NCBI RefSeq assembly: GCF_001404675.1
Contig: NZ_CYXU01000001.1
Location: 248,001-312,000, forward strand
Direction of reading: 5' to 3'
From: Coprococcus eutactus
GTDB taxonomy: Bacteria; Bacillota; Clostridia; Lachnospirales; Lachnospiraceae
Length of the DNA stretch: 64,000 bases
A program made the translations under genes and the position numbers. Of the stretch, positions 28,625 through 37,354 are shown piece by piece. Under the pieces are notes generated by a model. It saw only the letters and a program-made list of their open reading frames with translations. It was not told the origin of the DNA and made no database searches. Every line of letters starts with the position of its first letter. The first letter of the stretch is position 1.

Positions 28625-28903
28625 ATGGCAGAGAACAGGAAGACGGACAACAGTATCATATTTGAAGCAGAAGATGGAACAGAAGTGGAATTCTCGGTTG
28701 TGGAGCAGACCACACTTGGCGGCGTGAATTATCTGTTCGTTATAGACAAGGCGGATGATGAATCATTCCTTATCCTTCGCGAGAACAACGGAGCTGATAC
28801 GGAAGAGATGGCAGCATACGATATTGTGGAAGATGAAAATGAATTAGAGGCGGTCATCAAGATATTTGACGAGCTGCTTGAGGACGTAAATTTGGAGGTA
28901 TAA
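28625..28903 (+). CDS. DUF1292 (YrzB-like) protein
   Basis: A 92-aa acidic protein of the DUF1292 family. It shows IIFEAEDGTEVEFSVVEQ, then LFVIDKADDESFLILRE and an acidic C-terminal helix. Function is unknown; it is a constant neighbour of ruvX in Firmicutes. Its stop lies 6 bases before the TTG of rnjA, and its last codons contain the GGAGG ribosome site for rnjA, which suggests coupled translation. Confidence 0.88.
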   Translation: MAENRKTDNSIIFEAEDGTEVEFSVVEQTTLGGVNYLFVIDKADDESFLILRENNGADTEEMAAYDIVEDENELEAVIKIFDELLEDVNLEV

Positions 28904-28908
28904 GAAAA

Positions 28909-30573
28909 TTGAATAAGAATAATAAAGAGACAGTGAAGATCATTCCTTTGGGCGGTCTGGAACAGATTGGAATGAATATCACTGCGATAGAGTATGAGGA
29001 CTCTATCATAGTCATTGACTGCGGACTGGCATTCCCTGAGGACGACATGTTAGGAATCGATCTGGTAATTCCTGATGTCACCTATCTCAAGGAAAACGCG
29101 GACAAGGTCAGGGGACTCGTGGTTACCCATGGACATGAGGATCACATAGGAGCCATACCGTACATTGAGAAAGAATTAAACATGCCGATCTATGCGACCA
29201 AGCTGACCATGGGTCTTATAGAGAACAAACTGAAGGAACACAACCTTATGAACAACACCAGAAGAAAGGTTGTAAAGTATGGTCAGAATATAAATCTTGG
29301 GGCATTTAGAGTGGAATTTATCAGAACAAACCACTCCATAGCAGATTCGGCGGCCCTTGCCATATACACACCGGCCGGACTTATTGTCCACACCGGAGAT
29401 TTCAAGATAGACTACACACCGGTATTTGGTGGAACCATAGATCTTCAGAGATTTGCTGAGCTCGGCAAGAAGGGTGTGCTTGCACTCATGGCTGACTCGA
29501 CAAATGCTGAGAAGGAGGGCTTCACACAGTCAGAGAAGACAGTGGGAAGAACATTTGACAACCTGTTCAACGACAACAAGGATCACAGGATCATCATAGC
29601 GACATTTGCATCCAACGTTGACAGAGTACAGCAGATCATCAATTCAGCTTACAAGTATGGCAGAAAGGCTGTCATAGAGGGACGAAGCATGGTGAACATC
29701 ATCACCACGGCGTCCGAGCTTGGATATATCAACATACCGGATAACACACTCATAGATATAAGCGAGATGAAGAACTACCCGGATGAGAAGGTTGTTCTCA
29801 TCACCACGGGAAGTCAGGGAGAGAACATGGCTGCGCTGTCACGTATAGCTGCATCCATACACAATAAAGTAGCCATAAAGCCTGGTGATGTGGTCATTTT
29901 CAGCTCACATCCTATACCGGGAAATGAAAAGGCGGTATTCAAGGTTATAAATGAGCTCGAGGCGAAGGGTGCACACGTTATATTTGAGGATACACATGTA
30001 TCCGGCCATGCCTGCCGTGAGGAGCTCAAGCTTATATATGCGCTCACAAGACCGAAATATGCAATACCTGTCCACGGTGAGTACAGACACCTCAAGAGAC
30101 ATGCAGAGCTTGCAGTTGAGATGGGAATCCCTAAGGAGAATGTCAAGATCATGACCACAGGCGATGTTCTTGAGATCGGCGAGGAGAAGTTCGACGTTGT
30201 CGGCAAGGTTCCTGCACAGGGAGTATTTGTGGATGGACTTGGAGTTGGAGATGTTGGAAATATTGTCCTCAGAGACAGACAGCTTCTGTCACAGAATGGT
30301 CTCATAATCATAGTTGTGACCCTGGACAGATACAGCAACCAGCTTGTTGCAGGACCGGATATAGTGTCAAGAGGCTTCGTGTACGTCAGGGAGTCTGAGA
30401 CACTTATGGAAGACTGCAGGATCACATGTCAGGAGGCTCTCGACAGATGCCTGAGCCGCGGCGTGACAGACTGGGGTAAGATCAAATCCGTGATAAAGGA
30501 TGACATGGGAGAGTTCCTCTGGAAGAGGACAAAGAGAAGCCCTATGATCCTTCCTATAATCACAGAGGTGTAG
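28909..30573 (+). CDS. rnjA: Ribonuclease J
   Basis: Metallo-beta-lactamase and beta-CASP nuclease of 554 aa, with 5'-3' exonuclease and endonuclease activity in RNA turnover. The zinc motif is VTHGHEDHIGAIPYIEK (about residues 72-88), followed by HTGDFKIDYTPV and the beta-CASP motifs (SHPIPGNEKAV, HVSGHACREELK, PVHGEYRHL). The start is TTG at 28909, 10 bases after GGAGG; the next in-frame ATG is inside the core. The non-ATG start suggests tuned translation. It sits inside a yrr-like cluster, unlike in Bacillus. Confidence 0.94.
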   Translation: MNKNNKETVKIIPLGGLEQIGMNITAIEYEDSIIVIDCGLAFPEDDMLGIDLVIPDVTYLKENADKVRGLVVTHGHEDHIGAIPYIEKELNMPIYATKLTMGLIENKLKEHNLMNNTRRKVVKYGQNINLGAFRVEFIRTNHSIADSAALAIYTPAGLIVHTGDFKIDYTPVFGGTIDLQRFAELGKKGVLALMADSTNAEKEGFTQSEKTVGRTFDNLFNDNKDHRIIIATFASNVDRVQQIINSAYKYGRKAVIEGRSMVNIITTASELGYINIPDNTLIDISEMKNYPDEKVVLITTGSQGENMAALSRIAASIHNKVAIKPGDVVIFSSHPIPGNEKAVFKVINELEAKGAHVIFEDTHVSGHACREELKLIYALTRPKYAIPVHGEYRHLKRHAELAVEMGIPKENVKIMTTGDVLEIGEEKFDVVGKVPAQGVFVDGLGVGDVGNIVLRDRQLLSQNGLIIIVVTLDRYSNQLVAGPDIVSRGFVYVRESETLMEDCRITCQEALDRCLSRGVTDWGKIKSVIKDDMGEFLWKRTKRSPMILPIITEV

Positions 30574-30585
30574 AAGGGTGAGAAA

Positions 30586-30933
30586 ATGACAGATACATTG
30601 GAACTTAGCAGACAATTGAATGCGTGCATCAAGGATTCTGATGTCTACAAGAATTATCAGTATTGCAAGGATAAACTTAGACAGAAACCAGAAAAACTTC
30701 AGCAGCTCATGGAATTTCGTAAGAAAAATTATGAAATACAGAATAACGAAATGCTTGACAATCCATATGATGAAGTTAATAATCTATTCATGGAATATGA
30801 CTCCATAGTCCATGATACTATAGTCAATGACTTTATCAGGGCGGAGCAGAAGCTGGTGAGAATGATGAAGCTTGTATATGAACAGATAGCGGACGATCTT
30901 GATTTCGATATCATAGATGAGGACGCCCGGTGA
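30586..30933 (+). CDS. YlbF/YmcA family regulator
   Basis: A 115-aa mainly helical protein matching the YlbF/YmcA family: a long N-terminal helix (LELSRQLNACIKDSDVYKNYQ), a central KLQQLMEFRKKNYEIQN helix and a conserved NDFIRAEQKLVRMMKLVYEQI helix. In Bacillus YlbF, YmcA and YaaT form a complex that works with RNase Y in mRNA processing. Its position 12 bases after rnjA supports an RNA-turnover link by inference. The acidic C-terminus ends DLDFDIIDEDAR. Confidence 0.85.
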   Translation: MTDTLELSRQLNACIKDSDVYKNYQYCKDKLRQKPEKLQQLMEFRKKNYEIQNNEMLDNPYDEVNNLFMEYDSIVHDTIVNDFIRAEQKLVRMMKLVYEQIADDLDFDIIDEDAR

Positions 30934-30978
30934 TTCGCGCTGGCTGAGATGTATTTGTGAACAAGGAGAATAACGATT

Positions 30979-31419
30979 ATGGCTTTAGATAGTGCTAGAA
31001 GTATGAAGAAGATTCTGAGATTCCTTTTTGGACTATTCATCAATGTATGTATTTTATTTATATTGGTAAAGGCTTTCTCATACTCGTATGATTTTGCGTA
31101 TCAGGTGTTTGCCACAAGGGCTGCGGATCCGGGCAGCAACCGTAAGGCAACTATACAGATAACTCAGGACGAGCCGCTTCTTGATGTGGCGGATTCCCTT
31201 AAGACGGCGGAGGTCATCAAGGACAAATACGCTTTTATACTGAAGGTCAGAATAGGCGGATATGCAGATGATATCCAGCCTGGTACATATCAGATAGCAC
31301 CGAGCGATACAAATCAGGAGATAATAGAGATCATAACGGGAAATGGCAAGAGTTCCTCGGGGGATAGCAACGGAGACAGCAGTGATGATTCCTCCGGTGA
31401 GGACAGTGCCGAGGAATAG
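30979..31419 (+). CDS. MltG-like stub: membrane anchor and LysM-like domain only
   Basis: A 146-aa protein with one N-terminal membrane helix (about residues 13-34). A domain resembling the N-terminal part of MltG/YceG follows (ATIQITQDEPLLDVADSLKTAEVI, then PGTYQIAPSDTNQEIIEIITG). The catalytic transglycosylase domain is absent; the protein ends in a Ser/Asp/Gly-rich acidic tail. Its place before a trmR-like gene is that of yrrL (mltG) in Bacillus, so it looks like the local remnant or reduced form. No frameshift or downstream catalytic part is visible. Confidence 0.75.
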   Translation: MALDSARSMKKILRFLFGLFINVCILFILVKAFSYSYDFAYQVFATRAADPGSNRKATIQITQDEPLLDVADSLKTAEVIKDKYAFILKVRIGGYADDIQPGTYQIAPSDTNQEIIEIITGNGKSSSGDSNGDSSDDSSGEDSAEE

Positions 31420-31434
31420 ACAGAGAGGATAATT

Positions 31435-32076
31435 ATGGTATGTGATGAAAGACTTGCGTCATTTATCAATTCCTTCAATACAGACTACGATGAGGTTGTG
31501 ACCTCGATCAGAAGAGAGGCAGAAGAGAACAGGGTACCTATCATAAGACGAGAGGCCGGAGAGTTCATCAAGATGTTGATTCTTATGAACAGGCCGAAGA
31601 AGATTCTTGAGATAGGTTCAGCCGTTGGCTTTTCTGCCATTTTTATGAGTAGATTTCTGGATGATGACGCACATATAACAACTATAGAGAATTATCAGCC
31701 GAGAATAGAAGAGGCGAAGAAGAATATAGTCAGAGCCGGGGCTTCAGACAAGATCACCCTGCTTGAGGGCGATGCACTGGAGATATTACCGGGTATGACA
31801 GAAAACTATGATATGGTGTTCATGGATGCAGCTAAGGGTCAGTATGGCAATTTTTTCACGGAGGCTATACGGCTGCTAGCTCCGAAGGGGGTATTGCTCT
31901 GCGACAACGTGCTTCAGGACGGAGATGTCCTTGAGAGCAGATTTGCAGTTACCAGAAGAAACAGAACGATACATTCAAGGATGAGAGAATACCTGTACGA
32001 GCTCACCCACAATGAACATTTGGAGACGGCCATACTCAATATAGGGGATGGAATGAGCCTTAGTATCAGGAAATAA
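31435..32076 (+). CDS. Class I O-methyltransferase, TrmR (YrrM)-like
   Basis: SAM-dependent methyltransferase of 213 aa. The SAM pocket is ILEIGSAVGFSAIFMS (about residues 60-75), then TTIENYQPRIEEAKKN and DMVFMDAAKGQYGNFF, a metal-site-type segment. LLCDNVLQDGDV follows. In Bacillus, TrmR at this position methylates 5-hydroxyuridine in the tRNA wobble position to 5-methoxyuridine. The next gene is a U32 protein of the matching hydroxylation pathway, which supports this role. Catechol-type O-methyltransferases share the fold, so substrate is inferred from context. Confidence 0.85.
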   Translation: MVCDERLASFINSFNTDYDEVVTSIRREAEENRVPIIRREAGEFIKMLILMNRPKKILEIGSAVGFSAIFMSRFLDDDAHITTIENYQPRIEEAKKNIVRAGASDKITLLEGDALEILPGMTENYDMVFMDAAKGQYGNFFTEAIRLLAPKGVLLCDNVLQDGDVLESRFAVTRRNRTIHSRMREYLYELTHNEHLETAILNIGDGMSLSIRK

Positions 32077-32101
32077 ACGAAAAATGGTTGGAGGAAACGA
32101 T

Positions 32102-33331
32102 ATGAGAGATAAGAAACCAGAGCTTCTTGTCCCGGCGGGCGGACTGGACACGCTCAAGGTGGCCGTGGACTATGGAGCTGACGCAGTGTATATAGGCGGA
32201 CAGGCATTTGGCCTCAGAGCGAAAGCAGACAACTTTTCCATAGAAGAGATGAAACAGGGCGTGGAATATGCCCATGCACATAATGCTAAGGTGTATGTGA
32301 CAGCCAATATATTTGCACACAACTATGATCTGGATGGAATAAGAGCTTATTTTGGCGAGCTGAAAGATACAGGTGTGGACGCTGTTCTTGTATCCGATCC
32401 GGGTGTGTTTACCATAGCTCGGGAGACTATGCCGGATATGGAATTACACATAAGCACACAGGCTAACAACACGAACTACATGACATACAAGTTCTGGTAT
32501 GACCACGGCATAAAGCGGGTTGTGTCTGCCAGAGAACTGTCCCTTGCGGAGATATCACAGATAAGAGCAAACATACCGGACGATATGGAGATAGAGTCAT
32601 TTATCCATGGCGCTATGTGCATATCATATTCAGGAAGATGCCTTCTCAGCAACTACTTCACAGGCAGGGATGCGAATCATGGTGCGTGCACCCATCCGTG
32701 CAGATGGAAGTATTCCATCGTCGAGGAGACCAGACCGGGAGAGTATATGACTGTCAACGAGGACGACAGAGGAACATATATATTTAACTCCAAGGATCTG
32801 TGCATGATAGAGTACATCCCGGAGATGATGGAAGCCGGAATAGACAGCTTCAAGATAGAGGGACGTATGAAGACGGCTCTGTATGTGGCGACCGTTGCCA
32901 GAACCTACAGAAAAGCCATAGATGATTATATGGAGTCAGAAGAGAAGTACAGAGCAAACATGGAATACTACAAGAGAGAGATAGCCAAATGCACATACAG
33001 GCAGTTCACAACGGGATTTTATTTCGGGAAGACAGACTCAGAATCACAGATATATGATAGCAACACATATGTAAAAAACTATACGTATATTGGAACTGTG
33101 AGAGAGGTTACCCCGGATGGCTGTGTATGCTTTGAGCAGAAGAATAAGTTCCTGGTGGGAGAGAAGCTTGAAGCCATGGGCTTTGATGGAACAAATATAG
33201 AGTGCGAGGTTCAGGCGATATACGACGAGAAAGAAAACAGCATGGACTCTGCGCCACATCCAAAGCAGAAATTGAGGGTGAAGCTTGATAAGGAGCTTGA
33301 GACCGGTATTATACTGAGAAGAAAAGAGTGA
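32102..33331 (+). CDS. U32 family protein, tRNA 5-hydroxyuridine synthesis (TrhP-like)
   Basis: A 409-aa U32 family protein. It has ELLVPAGGLDTLKVAVDYGADAV at the N-terminus, then YVTANIFAHN and the U32 signature ESFIHGAMCISYSGRCLLSN. HGACTHPCRWKY follows, with cysteines that could bind an Fe-S cluster. SFKIEGRMKTALYV comes next. Members make 5-hydroxyuridine at the tRNA wobble position using prephenate, and the upstream TrmR-like gene would methylate the product. The ATG at 32102 follows GGAGG at 7 bases; an earlier ATG at 32084 is less likely. Only one U32 gene is present here, whereas Bacillus has two. Confidence 0.87.
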   Translation: MRDKKPELLVPAGGLDTLKVAVDYGADAVYIGGQAFGLRAKADNFSIEEMKQGVEYAHAHNAKVYVTANIFAHNYDLDGIRAYFGELKDTGVDAVLVSDPGVFTIARETMPDMELHISTQANNTNYMTYKFWYDHGIKRVVSARELSLAEISQIRANIPDDMEIESFIHGAMCISYSGRCLLSNYFTGRDANHGACTHPCRWKYSIVEETRPGEYMTVNEDDRGTYIFNSKDLCMIEYIPEMMEAGIDSFKIEGRMKTALYVATVARTYRKAIDDYMESEEKYRANMEYYKREIAKCTYRQFTTGFYFGKTDSESQIYDSNTYVKNYTYIGTVREVTPDGCVCFEQKNKFLVGEKLEAMGFDGTNIECEVQAIYDEKENSMDSAPHPKQKLRVKLDKELETGIILRRKE

Positions 33332-33336
33332 TCATA

Positions 33337-33366
33337 AGGATGTCTGGATGTCAATCCAGGCATCCT
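33337..33366. terminator. Hairpin between convergent trhP-like and sigK genes
   Basis: AGGATG (33337-33342) and CTGGAT (33344-33349) pair with ATCCAG (33354-33359) and CATCCT (33361-33366) across one mismatch. The stem overlaps the sigK 3' end and is followed by CTTAATTT. Confidence 0.6.
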
Positions 33367-33971
33367 CTTAATTTGCCAAGAGCCTTTTTCTCTATGCGCG
33401 ATACATATGACCTGGAGATTCCGAGCATCCTGGCTACCTCCTTTTGGGTGAGAGGTGACTGCCCGTCAAGACCGTAGCGCATACATATGATCTCCCTCTC
33501 CCTGGATGAGAGGAGCGATGATATGCAGGAGGGAAGCAGGCACAGGTGGTCGTCCTGTATCATTTTGTCCAGAACGTTGACGTTCTCCGAACCTATGATG
33601 TCAAGGATGACGATCTCGTTACCCTCTTTATCAGTGCCGATGGGATCGTAGATCGAGACCTCACGCGCCTTCTTCTTCTCGTGGCGGAGAGTCATGAGAA
33701 GCTCGTTTTCGATACATTTGGCGGCATAACCTGACAGCTTACAGCCTTTGTCGGGCTTGTAGCTGTCTATGGCTTTGATGAGACCTATCGTGCCTATGGA
33801 CAGAAGATCCTCGGGATCCCTCACGGCGGAATTGTACTTTCTGGATATGTGGGCGACCAGACGGAGATTGTACTCTATCAGAATGCTGCGGGCAGCCTTG
33901 TCGCCGGACAGGCACAGCGCAATATATTTTTTCTCTTCTTCGGGAGTTAGTGGGTTTTTAAACGCTTCCAT
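33351..33971 (-). CDS. sigK: RNA polymerase sporulation sigma factor SigK
   Basis: Late mother-cell sigma factor of 206 aa. The core includes LTPEEEKKYIALCLSGDKAAR, RLVAHISRKY, DPEDLLSIGTIGLIKAIDSY and YAAKCIENELLMTLR. The segment DPIGTDKEGNEI favours SigK over SigE, and a region 4 helix-turn-helix ends the gene. I place the start at 33971, with GGGAG about 10 bases upstream. Only four residues then precede the conserved FKNPLTPEEE, so there is no hydrophobic pro-sequence, as in Clostridioides difficile. An in-frame extension to 34109 is polar and lacks a clear ribosome site. The gene is uninterrupted: no skin-type element. Confidence 0.9.
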   Translation of the reverse strand: MEAFKNPLTPEEEKKYIALCLSGDKAARSILIEYNLRLVAHISRKYNSAVRDPEDLLSIGTIGLIKAIDSYKPDKGCKLSGYAAKCIENELLMTLRHEKKKAREVSIYDPIGTDKEGNEIVILDIIGSENVNVLDKMIQDDHLCLLPSCISSLLSSREREIICMRYGLDGQSPLTQKEVARMLGISRSYVSRIEKKALGKLRGCLD

Positions 33972-34156
33972 ATATGAACTGCTCCCGTAAATTGATTGTA
34001 CCGGCTGTACATTTGCTGGACGGGCTATTTTACAATTAGTACAGTCAGCTTGCTTATATAATATGTTTATTGTGCAGAAATAGTGCCTATCCACCCTGTA
34101 AAAAAGCAAAAATCCGATAAAAGTGCAAAAAAATGTATCTAAATATGTACAAAATG

Positions 34157-34185
34157 TTTAAAATGTGAAAATACTGTGATATAAT
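34157..34185 (+). promoter_or_regulatory. Promoter of the type IV pilus locus
   Basis: TTTAAA at 34157-34162, a 17-base spacer and a perfect TATAAT at 34180-34185 with an extended -10 TG (TGATATAAT). A roughly 65-base leader with a small ATTCT/AGAAT hairpin leads to the GAGGAGGG site of pilB. Confidence 0.7.
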
Positions 34186-34255
34186 ACGCTTTAGGTATTT
34201 GGATAATTCTGCCTGTGCGTAGAATTGCGAGAGACGTGAGGAGGGTATTTAGAGA

Positions 34256-35998
34256 ATGCGATTAAGCGTGGGACGTAAGAAGATCAGAATTGGAGATGTC
34301 CTTGTAGCAGCGGGGGCTATCACGGAGGAACAGCTTCAGGAAGGACTTGCAAAGCAGAAGGAGACCGGCAGAAAGCTTGGTAACGCCCTGGTTGATCTGG
34401 GATTTATAAGTAACGACATGCTGATTACGGTACTTACAACCCAGTTGGGAATTGACTACATAGAGCTCAAGGGAGCTAAGATCGAGGAGAAGGTTATACA
34501 CATGGTGCCTGAGAACATGGTCACCAAGTATCAGGCCATACCTATAGAGATAGATCCTGATAACCCGAACATCCTCAAGGTAGCCATGGCAGATCCAATG
34601 GATATCATGGCCATGGACGATATTGGTCTTGTGACAAATCTTCAGGTAGAGCCGATGCTCGCATCTGAGGAGGGAATCAGGAAAGCCATAGACAAGTATT
34701 ACGGAAGCGCTCAGGCTATGGAGGCTGCTGAGGCCTACAGACAGGAGCAGCAGAATGTGCTCGGCGGAGGCGACGAGGAAGAGGGCAACGAAGAAATCGA
34801 TAATTCCCCTATCGTACTTCTGGTTAAGCAGATCATCGAAGGCGGAGTAAGACAGAGAGCGTCAGATATACATATAGAGGCTCTGGAGAATAGCGTCAGA
34901 GTCAGATACAGAATAGATGGTGCACTTAAGCAGGTTATGTCATACGACCTCAGCATACTGGCAGGTATCACAGCCCGTATCAAGATCATAGGCGGTATGG
35001 ATATAGCAGAGAAGAGAAAACCACAGGATGGTCGTATCACCATCATGGTTGACAGAAGAGAGTTTGATGTCCGTGTTTCTATCCTTCCAACAGTTTTCGG
35101 AGAGAAGACGGTTATGAGACTTACATCCAAGGACGGTCTGACAAAACCGAAGAGTGCCCTTGGTTTCGATGCAGAGCAGGAGAAGGTTTTCGATAATATC
35201 CTCAGCAACCCACATGGTATCATCCTTGTAACGGGACCTACAGGATCAGGAAAATCAACTACACTGTACACATCACTCAGTGAGCTTAACACAGAGGATG
35301 TTAATATCATCACCGTTGAGGACCCTGTCGAGGCGAACATCAACGGTATCAATCAGGTGCAGGTTAATAACAAAGCGGACATGACTTTCGCGGCAGCCCT
35401 CAGATCTATCCTTCGTCAGGATCCGGATATCATCATGATAGGAGAGATCCGAGACGGTGAGACAGCAGGAATCGCCGTACAGGCCGCTATCACAGGACAT
35501 TTGGTTGTATCGACACTGCATACTAACTCAGCGGCTTCGACCATCACCCGTCTTATCGATATGGGTATTGAGTCATACATCGCCGGTGATGCTGTTGTTG
35601 GAGTTATTGCACAGAGACTTGTGCGAAGACTTTGTACCACATGTAAGCAGCCAAGACTTGTGGAGGATGATGAGAGAGTTCAGCTCGGTGTTCCGGCTGA
35701 CGAGGAGGATGTCATCATCTACGAGCCACAGGGATGCCCACTGTGTAACGACACAGGCTATTCAGGACGAATCGGTGTATACGAGATGATGCCTGTATCA
35801 AGAGAGCTTCAGGCTGTTATCGCTTCCGGAGCTACAGCGGATGTCATTGAGAAGCAGGCCCTCAAGGAAGGAATGCTCACACTGAAGATGGGAGCTGCCA
35901 AGCACGTTCTTGATGGTATCACATCCATAGCAGAGATGAACAAGATTGTTCACAGTACAGTGACCGTGGCCGAGGGAGTGGACATGGGAGAGCTGTAA
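34256..35998 (+). CDS. pilB: Type IV pilus assembly ATPase PilB (GspE family)
   Basis: Cytoplasmic extension ATPase of 580 aa. A GspE-N domain (about residues 10-150) begins KIRIGDVLVAAGAITEEQLQEGL. The motor domain has Walker A GPTGSGKSTTLY (about residues 325-336), an acidic Asp-box region, Walker B RQDPDIIMIGEIRD and a His-box HLVVSTLHTNSA. A tetracysteine zinc site follows (CTTCKQP and CPLCNDTGYSGRIGVYE). These features separate it from PilT. It is the first gene of a 20-kb co-oriented pilus locus, with a strong promoter upstream. Confidence 0.95.
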   Translation: MRLSVGRKKIRIGDVLVAAGAITEEQLQEGLAKQKETGRKLGNALVDLGFISNDMLITVLTTQLGIDYIELKGAKIEEKVIHMVPENMVTKYQAIPIEIDPDNPNILKVAMADPMDIMAMDDIGLVTNLQVEPMLASEEGIRKAIDKYYGSAQAMEAAEAYRQEQQNVLGGGDEEEGNEEIDNSPIVLLVKQIIEGGVRQRASDIHIEALENSVRVRYRIDGALKQVMSYDLSILAGITARIKIIGGMDIAEKRKPQDGRITIMVDRREFDVRVSILPTVFGEKTVMRLTSKDGLTKPKSALGFDAEQEKVFDNILSNPHGIILVTGPTGSGKSTTLYTSLSELNTEDVNIITVEDPVEANINGINQVQVNNKADMTFAAALRSILRQDPDIIMIGEIRDGETAGIAVQAAITGHLVVSTLHTNSAASTITRLIDMGIESYIAGDAVVGVIAQRLVRRLCTTCKQPRLVEDDERVQLGVPADEEDVIIYEPQGCPLCNDTGYSGRIGVYEMMPVSRELQAVIASGATADVIEKQALKEGMLTLKMGAAKHVLDGITSIAEMNKIVHSTVTVAEGVDMGEL

Positions 35999-36072
35999 GA
36001 TATAAGAGATATATAATGAGATTATATATAAATTGTAATTATTAATGCAAAAGGGAAAGGAAGGGACAAGTT

Positions 36073-37134
36073 ATGTTAGACATGAAGGAATTACTTGCCT
36101 TCTCTGTAGAAGCAAAGGCGTCAGATGTTCATATAGCTGTAGGTATACCACCTAAGCTCAGAATCAACGGTAAGCTCACCGAGGTTGAGGTTCCGGCACT
36201 GTCACCTGCTGATGCGGCAGAGGCAATTGGATCTACTATGAAGGACAGGCATAAGGCCATACTTCAGGACAGAGGAGAGGTCGATTTCTCATTCGATTCA
36301 CCTGAGACCGGACGTTTCCGTGTCAATGTATTCATGGACAAGGGAAACATGGCAGCAGCGTACAGACGAGTTGAGACACAGATCCCAAGACCTGACCAGC
36401 TTGGTATTCCAAGGGAGGTTGTTGAGCTCTACAAGAGAAAGAGAGGTCTGGTTCTCGTAACAGGACCTACAGGTTCTGGTAAGTCAACCACACTTGCATC
36501 TATTATAAACAAGGCGAATGAGAACCTTACGGATCACATCATCACACTTGAGGATCCTATAGAGTACATTCACCATCACAATAAGGCAATAGTTAACCAG
36601 CGAGAGGTTGGTATGGATACACTCAGCTATGCAAATGCACTTCGTGCAGCACTCCGTGAGGATCCTGATATCATCCTCGTAGGAGAGATGCGAGATCTTG
36701 AGACTATCTCCACAGCCATAACCGCTGCCGAGACAGGACACTTGGTATTCTCCACACTGCATACAATCGGTGCGGCAAGTACCATCGATCGTATCATAGA
36801 TATCTTCCCTACAAACCAGCAGCAGCAGGTAAGAGTTCAGCTCGCGATGGTTCTTGAGGGAGTTATCTCACAGTCGCTTCTTCCTATAGCGAGCGGCAAC
36901 GGACGAGTTGCAGCCTTCGAGGTAATGCTTGCATCACCTGCTATACGAAGTCTGATACGAGAAGCCAAGACTCATCAGATCCAGTCAACTATCCAGACAA
37001 GCAGAGCCTTAGGTATGATCACTATGGACGATGCATTGTATGAGCTGTATGCTTCAGGGACCGTCACAAGAGAGGTTGCCATGACATACGCACAGGATCA
37101 GCAGTACCTGAGAAAGAAGATCAACGGACAGTAA
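36073..37134 (+). CDS. pilT: Type IV pilus retraction ATPase PilT
   Basis: Retraction motor of 353 aa. Walker A is GPTGSGKSTTLA (about residues 131-142), Walker B REDPDIILVGEMRDLET and the His-box HLVFSTLHT. The PilT-specific C-terminal AIRNLIRE motif appears as AIRSLIREAKTHQI. It has no zinc tetracysteine and no GspE-N domain. With pilB next door, the pilus should both extend and retract, which permits twitching or DNA uptake by inference. The ribosome site is GGGAAAGGAAGG. Confidence 0.96.
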   Translation: MLDMKELLAFSVEAKASDVHIAVGIPPKLRINGKLTEVEVPALSPADAAEAIGSTMKDRHKAILQDRGEVDFSFDSPETGRFRVNVFMDKGNMAAAYRRVETQIPRPDQLGIPREVVELYKRKRGLVLVTGPTGSGKSTTLASIINKANENLTDHIITLEDPIEYIHHHNKAIVNQREVGMDTLSYANALRAALREDPDIILVGEMRDLETISTAITAAETGHLVFSTLHTIGAASTIDRIIDIFPTNQQQQVRVQLAMVLEGVISQSLLPIASGNGRVAAFEVMLASPAIRSLIREAKTHQIQSTIQTSRALGMITMDDALYELYASGTVTREVAMTYAQDQQYLRKKINGQ

Positions 37135-37152
37135 GATATATGGAATAATCGA

Positions 37153-37179
37153 TTGCCATATGGAAAAATGTGGTATAAT
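37153..37179 (+). promoter_or_regulatory. Candidate internal promoter before pilC
   Basis: Perfect TATAAT at 37174-37179 with an extended TG (TGGTATAAT), and TTGCCA at 37153-37158 at a short 15-base spacing. A second TGTGGTATAGTAA lies at 37247-37259. The 220-base gap between pilT and pilC is otherwise AT-rich and empty. Confidence 0.4.
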
Positions 37180-37354
37180 AACCAAGCCGCATTGTGCACA
37201 TTGTCTAAAAAATAACGTGCAAATAATTAAATGTTGATTAAATCTGTGTGGTATAGTAAGATATTTTACATATAATTTATGTTGCATTATTGCGCTTTTA
37301 AAGTGCAGATACATGAAAACGTAAGAATATTAAGATTGGGTCGGAGGAGAGACA

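Noticed and set aside
33972-34156. Sigma-E promoter for sigK
   Set aside because: A CATATTATA-like -10 is visible on the minus strand, but no convincing -35 at the right distance in this AT-rich stretch.
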